A stretch of 64,000 nucleotides of DNA from Algoriphagus sp. CAU 1675 (lineage in GTDB: Bacteria > Bacteroidota > Bacteroidia > Cytophagales > Cyclobacteriaceae), in contig NZ_JARHUI010000006.1 of assembly GCF_029222925.1 (NCBI RefSeq), positions 186,001 through 250,000 on the forward strand, written 5' to 3'. Position numbers and translations under genes: made by a program. The notes below the pieces were generated by a model. It searched no databases, was not told the origin of the DNA, and worked only from the letters and a program-made list of their open reading frames with translations. The number at the start of each line of letters is the position of its first letter. The first letter of the stretch is position 1. This document shows, one piece after another, positions 7,344 through 15,554 of this stretch.

Positions 7344-8123
7344 CTATTTATCTTCCCAATCTGGTGATTTACAACTACCACCAATTATTTTCCAAGTCTT
7401 AGTTTGTTTGTCATAAACAAATCTATAATCAGGTATGTATCCATTTGTCCCTCCACAAGCAATAGTATAATTTGCTTCTCTAAAATGTAATCCACCTTTA
7501 AAGAAAATTCCTTTTTTTACTTCTAATGCCAAATCTCCGAAGTTTATGTCAATCGTATCTTTTGAAATCTGTTTATGCGTAACTCTATATAACTTTAAAG
7601 TCTTGCCGTGCTTATAGGCATAATCAAATAATTCATCTGCTGAAAGGAATTTATAAACGCTATTTTTGTCAAATTTATTCTTAATCCTTTCAGTCTGCTC
7701 GTTTGGCTCAATGAATTTCCATCCACTTGATAATTGTAAGTCAATCCTACTGTTTAGGGCTTTTAAATAAATACTATCCAATGTCGGTTTGTCAATTGGC
7801 TCTTGATTCTTTGGAGTTGTTTTAAGCAAAAAGCTAATTTGTTCGAAATATTTTTTCTTGGGGTAAATTAAAACCACTCCATTATCATTTCCATAAATGT
7901 ATTTTTGCTTCTCACTTTTTAAAACTTCAATTTTTTCAATCCAGCTTGGATTTATTGTATCTGGAATAGTATCTAAAAAATATTCAGTCTCATTCAACTT
8001 GATTACAAACTTAGGTAACGAATCAAGTGGCTCACTATTTATCCGAACAGAAATATCATTTAAATTCTGTCCGTAAGTAAAAAATGAAATTGAAAAAATC
8101 AATATTGTAAATATGTGTCTCAT
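7344..8123 (-). CDS. Cassette-borne secreted protein with TonB-plug-like segment
   Basis: The 259-residue protein starts with a signal peptide (MRHIFTILIFSISFFTYGQ). Residues about 60-93 (INPSWIEKIEVLKSEKQKYI, then YGNDNGVVLIYPKK) mimic the plug-domain motif of SusC/TonB receptors, where I..IEVLK.....YG..NGV..I is typical, but there is no barrel. The C-terminal 60 residues (FGDLALEVKKGIFFKGG..., ending with a Cys pair ACGG and GSCKS) look like a small beta domain. Function is unknown. The gene is AT-rich and bounded by GTTGTAGCCAGTTTT and AAAATTGGCTACAAC. It is the first cassette after the attI-like site, the position where integrons insert new genes. Confidence 0.75.
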   Translation of the reverse strand: MRHIFTILIFSISFFTYGQNLNDISVRINSEPLDSLPKFVIKLNETEYFLDTIPDTINPSWIEKIEVLKSEKQKYIYGNDNGVVLIYPKKKYFEQISFLLKTTPKNQEPIDKPTLDSIYLKALNSRIDLQLSSGWKFIEPNEQTERIKNKFDKNSVYKFLSADELFDYAYKHGKTLKLYRVTHKQISKDTIDINFGDLALEVKKGIFFKGGLHFREANYTIACGGTNGYIPDYRFVYDKQTKTWKIIGGSCKSPDWEDK

Positions 8124-8140
8124 ATGCAGTTCGGTTTCCT

Positions 8141-8220
8141 AAAATTGGCTACAACTTGTTTATTTATACGGGTTTTCCGTACATATTTCCCGAAATCGGG
8201 TGGATAAGTACGGGTTTTTG
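8141..8220 (-). other. attI-like site beside the integrase gene
   Basis: AAAATTGGCTACAAC (8141-8155) ends the first cassette. Overlapping it, AACTTGTTTATTTA (8153-8166; minus strand TAAATAAACAAGTT) is repeated exactly at 27251-27264, upstream of a solitary cassette. Two direct repeats of TACGGGTTTT (8167-8176, 8209-8218) and the hairpin CCCGAAATCGGG (8189-8200) lie between it and the integrase stop. Integron attI sites also combine a G/TT crossover with flanking direct repeats. The assignment is inferred from position and the duplication. Confidence 0.55.
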
Positions 8221-8232
8221 TTGTTTTATTTT

Positions 8233-9339
8233 TCACAAATCATCAAAAGGACTCCTTATCCGCTGAAGGCTGTTTTGACTGACGTGAGTATATATTTCCG
8301 TGGTTTTACTAGAGTTATGCCCTAACAGCTCCTGAATATACCTCAGGTCCGTTCCGCTTTCCAAGAGGTGAGTGGCATAGGAATGTCTTAGCCAGTGAAG
8401 TGTGACAGGCTTTTTGATTCTTGCTTTATGGACAGCAGCTTTTAATACTTCCTGCAGACTGTTCGGACTATACTTTTGTCCTTTGGTCATTCCTTCAAAC
8501 AGGTACTCTTTTGGCTTTTCCACCAGGTAATACTCCCTCAACATTTCCACTGTCTTTCCGCTGATGGGAACCATCCGGTCTTTTGCACCCTTGCCCTGAT
8601 TGATACGTAGAAGACCCCGCTTTGAGTCCACATCGATGAGTTTCAGTCCCAGCAGCTCTCCCCTTCTCAGCCCACAGGCATAGATCAGACTGAGCATCGT
8701 CCGGTGTTTGATGTTTTTAGGAGCTTGGAGTATGGCTTTCACTTCTTCTTTGCTGAGTACATGGGGTAATAGTCTCGGTTTCTTAGGTCGCTCGATTTCC
8801 ATTGGTTCAAGCTTCCGCTTCAGTTTGTTTGAAAAATACAGCTTTACCGCACTGATTACCTGGGATTGAAAGGCTACTGAATATTTTCTCCTAAGGATAT
8901 AATTTTGATGGAAGTTTTCCAAATCTTCACTGCTTATTTCTTCCGGATTTTTGTTGTTCATGAATCGGAAAAATAGACTCAGGCTTTGGCTGTAGGTTTT
9001 GATGGTGGATTCAGCATAGCGCCGGTTTTGCATCCATTCAGCAAATTTCCGGATCTCTTGGTTCAGACCTTTGCTTAATTCAGGAAGTTCGGCAGGAAGT
9101 TGTTCGGGCTGTATTTTTTTAAATTCCGAGTAGTCCAGCCAGGCTTTGCTTTTAAAAAGCGCGAGAAGTTGCTCCAGAATCGTTTCCTGATACGGAAGAA
9201 TCCAGGCCTTTCTTTTTCCGTTCCAAACAGCTCCCGATAGGGTTTTGACTAGTTCTTTCAGCTCTTCATCGTATGCAAATTCCAACAGGACCAAGCCCTT
9301 ATTCTTCCAAATGCCGCTTTTGACAAAAATGGTCTTCAT
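8233..9339 (-). CDS. Tyrosine recombinase, integron-integrase-like
   Basis: The 368-residue protein has an unusual N-terminal extension (1-95) with a WNGKRKAWILPY motif that recalls HARP-type modules. A SAM-like core-binding domain (about 95-185) and a catalytic domain (about 195-368) follow. Catalytic residues are Arg in ACGLRRGEL, His315-x-x-Arg318 in HWLRHSYATHLL, His341 in LGH and Tyr350 in TEIYTHVS. The last residues, RIRSPFDDL, resemble the RSPLD ending of integron integrases. The insertion that marks canonical IntI between the first Arg box and the HxxR box is absent. The gene reads toward the adjacent cassette array, an orientation described for the Treponema denticola integron. It presumably excises and inserts the cassettes. 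Confidence 0.85.
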   Translation of the reverse strand: MKTIFVKSGIWKNKGLVLLEFAYDEELKELVKTLSGAVWNGKRKAWILPYQETILEQLLALFKSKAWLDYSEFKKIQPEQLPAELPELSKGLNQEIRKFAEWMQNRRYAESTIKTYSQSLSLFFRFMNNKNPEEISSEDLENFHQNYILRRKYSVAFQSQVISAVKLYFSNKLKRKLEPMEIERPKKPRLLPHVLSKEEVKAILQAPKNIKHRTMLSLIYACGLRRGELLGLKLIDVDSKRGLLRINQGKGAKDRMVPISGKTVEMLREYYLVEKPKEYLFEGMTKGQKYSPNSLQEVLKAAVHKARIKKPVTLHWLRHSYATHLLESGTDLRYIQELLGHNSSKTTEIYTHVSQNSLQRIRSPFDDL

Positions 9340-9389
9340 CTTATTGAAAAATCAGATTGAAAACCAAAAAATAAGTAATTTTTGTTGCT

Positions 9390-9932
9390 TTAGTTTCTTT
9401 TCCGTACAAAATGGTTTTGTACCACTTTTTCAAAAAAGAGGTTGGTGTTTTTGCATTCAAAAATCAAGGACTGCGTCAATTCTGAAAAAAGCGGAGTTCC
9501 TCCTCCCAGCAGCACCGGAATTATGGTCAGGATCAGTTCATCGATCAGATCTTCCTTCAAAAAGCTTTGGATGGTCTTGCCTCCATCTATATAGAGCCGG
9601 AAAAATCCTCTATTATGGATGTATTCCAAGATTTCGCTCAGGCTTCCCTTTACCAGTTCGGCCTTGTCCTGGTACTTTTCGGGCAGGGAGGTCAAGGTAG
9701 TGCTGAGCACAAAAACGGGCTTCTGATAGGGCCAGTCCATATCAAATCCACAGACAGTTTCAAAGGTGGATCTTCCCATCACCAAGGCATCAATATCCGC
9801 TGTGAAAGACGCATAGCCAGTGTCCACCTGGTTGATCTCCGGAAAGGTGTCCAGCCAATCAATTCCCCCTTTGGAGTCTGCGATATACCCATCCAGACTG
9901 GTGGCAATAAAGACTTTGTTGCTTTTTTCCAT
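9390..9932 (-). CDS. Dihydrofolate reductase-like (RibD C-terminal domain) protein
   Basis: The 180-residue single-domain protein matches the RibD-C/YyaP group of NAD(P)H reductases. It has KVFIATSLDGYIADSKGGIDW at the start, ALVMGRSTFETVCGF, PVFVLSTTL, the nucleotide-site RLYIDGGKTIQSFL and a terminal LTIIPVLLGGGTPLF. Family members resemble dihydrofolate reductase in fold, but their natural substrate is usually unknown, and they are distinct from true FolA. It ends 50 nt upstream of the integrase start and begins 14 nt after the purN stop on the same strand, so it may be cotranscribed with purN. Confidence 0.88.
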   Translation of the reverse strand: MEKSNKVFIATSLDGYIADSKGGIDWLDTFPEINQVDTGYASFTADIDALVMGRSTFETVCGFDMDWPYQKPVFVLSTTLTSLPEKYQDKAELVKGSLSEILEYIHNRGFFRLYIDGGKTIQSFLKEDLIDELILTIIPVLLGGGTPLFSELTQSLIFECKNTNLFFEKVVQNHFVRKRN

Positions 9933-9946
9933 GAGCCTAAAGGGTT

Positions 9947-10504
9947 TTACAACAAACTTTCAATCACTTCCGGGAAGTGACGATGCTCCAGTGCATGCAC
10001 CTTTTGGGCGATGTCCTCCGGGCTGTCTTCGGGACTCAGGGGAGTGGAGGCCTGAAAAATGATCTTTCCCTCATCGTAATTTTCATTGACCAGGTGAATG
10101 GTGATGCCGGTTTCTTTTTCTCCGGCAGCTTTGACGGCTTCATGTACATGATGTCCGTACATGCCTTTTCCTCCGTATTTGGGAAGCAGGGCAGGGTGTA
10201 TATTAACCATATGGTCCGGAAAGGCCCGGATCAGCTCCTCGGGGATTTTCAGTAAAAAGCCCGCCAAAACCACCCAGTTGATTTGTTCTTTCTGAAGTTT
10301 CTCCAAAAGAACCCCGGCATCCATCTCTTTTTTGGTAAAGGTAAATGTAGGTACCTTGAATTTCTCGGCACGCTGAAGTACAAAGGCATCGGCCTTGTTG
10401 GAAGCTACCAAAGCAATTTGGGCTTTGGTGGAATTTTGGAAGTGTTCCATGATTTTTTCGGCATTGCTGCCGCTTCCGGATGCGAGTATGGCTATGCGTT
10501 TCAA
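9947..10504 (-). CDS. purN: Phosphoribosylglycinamide formyltransferase (GART)
   Basis: The 185-residue enzyme transfers a formyl group from 10-formyltetrahydrofolate to GAR in purine synthesis. Visible motifs are IAILASGSGSNAEKI (phosphate/substrate loop), FLLKIPEELIRAFPDHMVNIH leading to NIHPALLPKYGGKGMYG (catalytic Asn and His), and the folate-side EKETGITIHLVNENYDEGKI. Length fits the family. No ATG is available upstream or near the family start, so the gene uses TTG (10504). It is followed after 14 nt by the DHFR-like gene. Confidence 0.95.
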   Translation of the reverse strand: MKRIAILASGSGSNAEKIMEHFQNSTKAQIALVASNKADAFVLQRAEKFKVPTFTFTKKEMDAGVLLEKLQKEQINWVVLAGFLLKIPEELIRAFPDHMVNIHPALLPKYGGKGMYGHHVHEAVKAAGEKETGITIHLVNENYDEGKIIFQASTPLSPEDSPEDIAQKVHALEHRHFPEVIESLL

Positions 10505-10594
10505 GGCTTGGGGGATTGGTTTGAGGTAGTAAAATTAAGGAATTATCTCAGCTTCACTAGAGCTCAGAATCCCTAAACTTCCGCCAGTCCATGC

Positions 10595-11836
10595 TCAGCT
10601 TCTGATCTGTCCGCTGCCGCGGATCACCCATTTGTAAGAAGTCAGTTCGCGGAGAGCCATGGGGCCCCGGGCATGGAGTTTTTGAGTGCTGATGCCGATT
10701 TCCGCTCCCAATCCAAACTGGGCCCCATCGGTAAAGGCAGTGGAGGCATTGGCATAGACTGCTGCAGCATCCACTTCCAGGAGGAAGCGGTCGATATGGG
10801 TCTGGTTTTCCGAAACGATGGCTTCGGAATGTTTGGAAGAATAGCGGGCGATATGCTCCAGCGCCTCATCCAGATTTTTCACGGTTTTGATCGCCATTTT
10901 CAAACTGAGAAACTCTGTTCCGAAATGGCTTTCTTCTGCTTTTGCAATCTGAGAATGTGGGCTCAGTGACCCAAAGGAGGCTGCATCGGCAAAAAGCTGA
11001 ACTCCGCTTTCCAACAGTGGGGAGATCAACTCATTGAGCTCTGGAAGTCTACTTTCGTGAATGATCAGACAGTCCAGGGAGTTGCAGACACTGGGTCTGC
11101 GCGTTTTGGAATTGAGGATAATGGCTTTTGCCTTTTCCAGGTCGGCACTTTCATCCACATAGGTATGGACGATTCCGGCGCCAGTCTCGATTACGGGAAC
11201 CTTGGCGTTTTGGCGCACAAAGTTGATCAGGCCCTGAGAGCCCCGGGGAATGAGCACATCCACATAGCCAACTGCTTCCAGTAAGGCCTTGGTGGCCGCC
11301 CGGTCCGCAGGTAAAAGCTGAAAAGCCTCGGTAGGCAATCCACGTTTTTCCAATACCCGGTGAATGAGTTGAAGAATGGCCCGGTTGGAGAAATCCGCAT
11401 CCGAACCGCCCTTCAAGACCAGTCCGTTTCCGGATTTGAGAGCCAGGGAAAATACATCAAAAGTCACATTGGGGCGGGCTTCGTAAATGATACCCACCAC
11501 TCCCAGAGGTACGGTGATTTTTTCCAGGGAAAGTCCGTTGGGAAGTGTTTTATGTTCCAGTTGGATTTGCAGGGGAGAAGGCAAAGTGATGACCTGCCTT
11601 ATTTCTCCTGCGATTCCCTTGATGCGCTCTTCATTGAGCAAAAGCCGGTCATACATGGGATTGTTTTTCTCCATGCGTTCCAGGTCCTGTTGATTTGCTT
11701 CCAGCAAAAAAGGAATTTCCCGTTCGGCAAGATCCGCCAAATCCCCCAAGACCTCATTGACCTCTTCGGGACTGAGTCCAATGAGCTTTCGGCTACTGGC
11801 TTGGACGGATTCAAATACTTGGGAATACTCAGTCAT
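10595..11836 (-). CDS. proA: Gamma-glutamyl phosphate reductase
   Basis: The 413-residue enzyme reduces gamma-glutamyl phosphate with NADPH to glutamate semialdehyde, the second step of proline synthesis. Diagnostic motifs are [50 protein letters not shown], the catalytic Cys in [16 protein letters not shown] and [20 protein letters not shown] near the end. I chose ATG 11836 over TTG 11842. The start overlaps the end of proB (11829) by 8 nt, so the pair is translationally coupled. Confidence 0.97.
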   Translation of the reverse strand: MTEYSQVFESVQASSRKLIGLSPEEVNEVLGDLADLAEREIPFLLEANQQDLERMEKNNPMYDRLLLNEERIKGIAGEIRQVITLPSPLQIQLEHKTLPNGLSLEKITVPLGVVGIIYEARPNVTFDVFSLALKSGNGLVLKGGSDADFSNRAILQLIHRVLEKRGLPTEAFQLLPADRAATKALLEAVGYVDVLIPRGSQGLINFVRQNAKVPVIETGAGIVHTYVDESADLEKAKAIILNSKTRRPSVCNSLDCLIIHESRLPELNELISPLLESGVQLFADAASFGSLSPHSQIAKAEESHFGTEFLSLKMAIKTVKNLDEALEHIARYSSKHSEAIVSENQTHIDRFLLEVDAAAVYANASTAFTDGAQFGLGAEIGISTQKLHARGPMALRELTSYKWVIRGSGQIRS

Positions 11837-12929
11837 GGTCAAATAGGTAGAGGTAATCGTAATGGATCAATGCTTTTTGGTTTTTTTGTCCCAGTCGCTC
11901 TTGGGCGAGTTTGGAGGAATATTCAGCCCTTCCCAAGCCGATTTTTTCCCCGGTTTCATCTTTGATCAGCAGAATGTCTCCCTTGGAAAACTCCCCGTTA
12001 ATCTCCGTGATTCCCACGGGTAGGAGGCTTCTGATAATTGCCGAAGTCAGGGAAGCTTTGGCTCCGGCATTGATGGTCAGTTCTCCCTTGTAATATTGAC
12101 TGCCATGGGCCAGCCATTTTTTTGGAGCCTGCTTGACTTTCTTAGGCTCAAACCAAGTGCATCGGAGGCTTTTCTCAGCGAATGCTTCCAATACATGGGG
12201 GCGCTTGCCATTGGCTATGATCACCTGAATGCCCAAGTCAGCTGATTTTTTGGCCATGGCATACTTGGTGAGCATTCCTCCCCGGCCAAAGGAAGACTTG
12301 GTTGCTGAGATATAGCTGGCAACCTCCGGCATGGAGGCTTCGACTTTTTCTATGAGTTTGGATTCGGGATCGGATGGGTTTCCGGTGAAAATCCCGTCCA
12401 CATTGGTCAAGAGGAGGAGAGTGTCTGCATTGATCATGGCAGCCGCCAAACTTGCCAGTTCATCGTTGTCGGTAAACATCAGTTCCGTGATGGTCACCGT
12501 GTCGTTTTCATTGATGATGGGCAAAATCCCCTGTTGCAACAAAGCCTCAATGCAGTTTTTCATGTTGAGGAAGTGCTTTCGGTCCCGAAAGTCCTCTTTT
12601 GTCACCAGGATCTGCGCGATGGGCAGTTTCTGGAAATGAAAAAACTGCTGGTATTGATTGATCAGCCGGATCTGTCCTGTGGAGGCCCAGATCTGTTTTT
12701 TCGTCACTGGATTGAGTTTCTCAGGAAGGGAGACGGTCTGTCTTCCAAATGCAACAGCACCCGAACTGACCAGCACGACTTTCTTTCCGGAGGAGCTGAG
12801 CTTGCTGATCTGACTGACCAAATGCTCCATCCTCTCCAGATCAGGCAGGCCGTTGGACTGGGTCAGGACGTTGGATCCTATTTTGATAACGATGACTTTG
12901 CTGTCTTGCATGGATTGAGAAATTCGCAT
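11829..12929 (-). CDS. proB: Glutamate 5-kinase
   Basis: The 366-residue protein phosphorylates glutamate in the first, feedback-controlled step of proline synthesis. The amino-acid-kinase domain (about 10-260) has [56 protein letters not shown] and [19 protein letters not shown]. The C-terminal 90 residues form a PUA domain ([20 protein letters not shown]), as in the long E. coli-type enzyme. An internal ATG (12911) giving [10 protein letters not shown] is an equally good start. The overlap with proA shows one operon. Confidence 0.96.
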   Translation of the reverse strand: MRISQSMQDSKVIVIKIGSNVLTQSNGLPDLERMEHLVSQISKLSSSGKKVVLVSSGAVAFGRQTVSLPEKLNPVTKKQIWASTGQIRLINQYQQFFHFQKLPIAQILVTKEDFRDRKHFLNMKNCIEALLQQGILPIINENDTVTITELMFTDNDELASLAAAMINADTLLLLTNVDGIFTGNPSDPESKLIEKVEASMPEVASYISATKSSFGRGGMLTKYAMAKKSADLGIQVIIANGKRPHVLEAFAEKSLRCTWFEPKKVKQAPKKWLAHGSQYYKGELTINAGAKASLTSAIIRSLLPVGITEINGEFSKGDILLIKDETGEKIGLGRAEYSSKLAQERLGQKNQKALIHYDYLYLFDHD

Positions 12930-13064
12930 GAAATTACAGCGAATGTTGGTGAATTGCTAAGAAACCATGGGTTTTATGGTAAAATTCAAAATTTCTATCT
13001 GCTGATTCGGATCTTTGGCAAATAGGTGAAGATTGCTTTTTGAAGTGGTGTATATCTTCTTTTT

Positions 13065-13937
13065 TTAAATCAGGCCCATGCTCAAGGTGCCGACCAGCAT
13101 CAGGATTTTGGAAATGGAACTCAATTTGGTAAAGTGTTCTTTTCGGTCTGCCTGATAGGTTTTCCACATAAACCAGCCGAAGGCCAATCCCAAAATTCCG
13201 AAGTAAATAAAGAGATGGAAATTCTGGATTTTGAAAGTCACAAAGAGGATGGAGGCGACAAAGCCCAGTGCAATTATAAAAATCACCTGCTTGGTTTTAC
13301 GGAATCCCAGGACAATGGGTAGAGTGCGGCATCCGTGTTTACGGTCCCCGTCCCGGTCTTCAATGTCCTTGATGATTTCACGGATGAGGTTGAGAAAAAA
13401 AGCGAAAATAGCATAGGTAAGTACCAGCAACACGGATTTTTGATAGAAAAAAGCAGGAAGATAAATGGCCAGACCAGTCAGGAAAGCGACGGTTAAGTTT
13501 CCAATGAAGGGCATTCTTTTAAGCTGGTTGCTGTATAGCCAAAGTAAAAAAGCTGCTCCGAAATTGACCAGGGCTATTTTGGGAGAAACCAGGTATCCCA
13601 GCCCAATGGCGGTGAAATTGATCAGGGAGTGGAGAAAAATCACCACGCGTCGCTTGATGGTTTTCCCGACCACCACTTCTTGGGGCCGGTTGATGTAATC
13701 GATTTTCACATCGTAATAGTCATTGATCATGTAACCGGCGGCGGTAATCATCAAGGTAGATAGAATCAGACCGTAAAGCTTAAGGTCTTCAAGAACAGGC
13801 ATTCCTGCTTGGGTGTTTTTTACCAAAAAATAGGAGGCCATGATTTGGGCAAATGCGACCATGAGCAGATTGATGGGTCTGCTGATCCGGAAAAGTCCGG
13901 AAATAGAAACGGATTGGGTCGCCTGGCTGATCTCCAT
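13065..13937 (-). CDS. UbiA-family prenyltransferase (GGGP synthase-like group)
   Basis: The 290-residue integral membrane protein has about eight or nine hydrophobic segments. It carries the two Asp-rich motifs of the family, NDYYDVKIDYINRP (about 72-85) and DIEDRDGDRKHGCRTLPI (about 191-208), which bind Mg-diphosphate. The wording of both motifs resembles the geranylgeranylglycerol-phosphate geranylgeranyltransferase-like group seen in Bacteroidota, rather than menaquinone MenA. The exact acceptor is unknown. It is upstream of proBA on the same strand after a 135-nt gap, with no obvious metabolic link. Confidence 0.85.
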   Translation of the reverse strand: MEISQATQSVSISGLFRISRPINLLMVAFAQIMASYFLVKNTQAGMPVLEDLKLYGLILSTLMITAAGYMINDYYDVKIDYINRPQEVVVGKTIKRRVVIFLHSLINFTAIGLGYLVSPKIALVNFGAAFLLWLYSNQLKRMPFIGNLTVAFLTGLAIYLPAFFYQKSVLLVLTYAIFAFFLNLIREIIKDIEDRDGDRKHGCRTLPIVLGFRKTKQVIFIIALGFVASILFVTFKIQNFHLFIYFGILGLAFGWFMWKTYQADRKEHFTKLSSISKILMLVGTLSMGLI

Positions 13938-14079
13938 GGTCCAAAAATAGAGGAATTCAAGACTTTTTCGTTGTCCCTTCCCTTTTATCAGGCAGAAAAA
14001 ACGATTCCGTAAATTTTCAGAGGGATGATTGGGCTTTTCATTATCTTACTACCTATCAATCTTTTAAACCCACTTAACC

Positions 14080-15450
14080 ATGATCAGTAAAACATCCCAA
14101 TCGAGGAGAGACTTTATTGCAAAATCCGGCAGTCTTTTGGCCGGTAGTTTTTTGATTCATCCGGTATCGGAGGCTTTGACCTTGTTTGACAGGCCCGGAG
14201 AAAAAATGAGAATAGCTCTCGTAGGGACCGGAGTGAGAGGATGCTCCATGTTTGGTAGGGATGTGGTCCGAACGTATGGGGATCTGGTGGAGTTTGTAGG
14301 GCTTAGTGACAAAAACGAGGGGCGCCTGAAGTACGCCAAAGAATTTATAGGAGTAGACTGTCCTCTTTATCTGGATTTTGATCAGATGCTTTCGGAAGCC
14401 AAGCCGGATGTTTTGATCGTGACGACAATGGACAGCACCCATCATCAATTTATCATCAAGGGCCTGAATTCAGGGATCAATGTGATCTCCGAAAAGCCCA
14501 TGACCACGGATGAATTCAAGTGTCAATCCATATTGGATGCGGAGCGAAAATCCGGCAAGAAACTGATCGTAACCTTTAATTATCGCTACTCCCCGCATCG
14601 TCAAAAGCTCTACGAATTGCTCAGGGCAGGGGAAATCGGAGACCTGACCTCTGTGGATTTTCACTGGTATCTGGACATTCATCATGGGGCAGATTATTTC
14701 CGAAGATGGCATAGAAGAAAGGAATTTGGGGGATCACTTTTGGTACATAAGTCCACCCACCATTTTGATTTGTTGAACTGGTGGATCAATTCTGATCCTG
14801 AGGAGGTTTTTGCCTATGGCTCTTTGGAGTTTTATGGAAAGAAAGGTCCGTTCCGTCACAGCACCTGTAGAGGTTGTCCCCATGCTTCCAACTGTGATTT
14901 CTTTTGGGATATCACCAAGAATGAGCATTTGGTCAAACTGTATACTGAAAATGAGCAATACGACGGGTACCACAGAGATGGCTGTGTTTTCCGGGATGAC
15001 GTGGATATTTATGACAAGATGGCTGTTCAGATCAAATACAAAAACGCAGTACAGGTCAGCTATTCCCTTACGACTTATTCCCCCTATGAAGGCTACCGAA
15101 TTGCCTTCAATGGCACCAAGGGAAGATTGGAAGCCTGGATCAAGGAGCGTCAGCCTTGGGACGAAAAAGCCGAGGACGAAATCCACTTGACCAAAAATTT
15201 TGGAGAGCGGGAAATCATCACTATCCCTCATGGGGGAGGAGGCCATGGGGGTGGAGATACCCGACTGAAGGATAAGCTCTTTAAAGACCCGAATATGGCA
15301 GATCCTTGGAGACAATCTGCAGGAAGCCGGGATGGTGCCATGTCGATTTTGGTGGGGATCGCTGCACGAAACAGCATAGAACAGAAAAAGCCAATCCGAA
15401 TCGAAGATCTGACGGATATTGAATTAAAGGAAAGCGGGAGAGGGGCTTAA
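14080..15450 (+). CDS. Gfo/Idh/MocA-family oxidoreductase with Tat signal
   Basis: The 456-residue protein begins with a twin-arginine-type leader (SRRDFIAKSGSLLAGSFLIH), so it is probably exported folded. The Rossmann domain starts at MRIALVGTGVRGCSMFGRDV and continues to VISEKPMTTDEFK, the conserved EKP. The C-terminal substrate domain includes VDFHWYLDIHHGADYFRRWH and HKSTHHFDLLNWW. A Cys cluster (CRGCPHASNC) is unusual for the family and might bind metal. A GGGGHGGGDTRL loop follows. The substrate is unknown; exported Gfo/Idh enzymes act on sugars or cyclitols. It is monocistronic, with a terminator just downstream. Confidence 0.88.
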   Translation: MISKTSQSRRDFIAKSGSLLAGSFLIHPVSEALTLFDRPGEKMRIALVGTGVRGCSMFGRDVVRTYGDLVEFVGLSDKNEGRLKYAKEFIGVDCPLYLDFDQMLSEAKPDVLIVTTMDSTHHQFIIKGLNSGINVISEKPMTTDEFKCQSILDAERKSGKKLIVTFNYRYSPHRQKLYELLRAGEIGDLTSVDFHWYLDIHHGADYFRRWHRRKEFGGSLLVHKSTHHFDLLNWWINSDPEEVFAYGSLEFYGKKGPFRHSTCRGCPHASNCDFFWDITKNEHLVKLYTENEQYDGYHRDGCVFRDDVDIYDKMAVQIKYKNAVQVSYSLTTYSPYEGYRIAFNGTKGRLEAWIKERQPWDEKAEDEIHLTKNFGEREIITIPHGGGGHGGGDTRLKDKLFKDPNMADPWRQSAGSRDGAMSILVGIAARNSIEQKKPIRIEDLTDIELKESGRGA

Positions 15451-15484
15451 CCAGATCCGGACTTAAACAGTGAAGTATTAAGCG

Positions 15485-15520
15485 AAAAAACACCTAGAGC
15501 ATAGGGCCTAGGTGTTTTTT
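15485..15520. terminator. Bidirectional intrinsic terminator
   Basis: Arms AAAAAACACCTAG (15485-15497) and CTAGGTGTTTTTT (15508-15520) form a perfect 13-bp stem with an A-run before and T-run after. It serves the convergent oxidoreductase (plus) and nitrilase (minus) genes. Confidence 0.88.
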
Positions 15521-15554
15521 ATTGTGGATAGCTTTTCGATTATAGCTTTGTTTC

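Noticed and set aside
5433-8220. CRISPR array or transposon with terminal repeats
   Set aside because: Repeats differ in sequence from unit to unit, spacing is gene-sized, and no transposase or target-site duplication is seen.
8233-9339. Calling the recombinase a canonical IntI
   Set aside because: The insertion between the first Arg box and HxxR that defines IntI is not visible, and the N-terminal extension is foreign to IntI. I kept it as integron-integrase-like.
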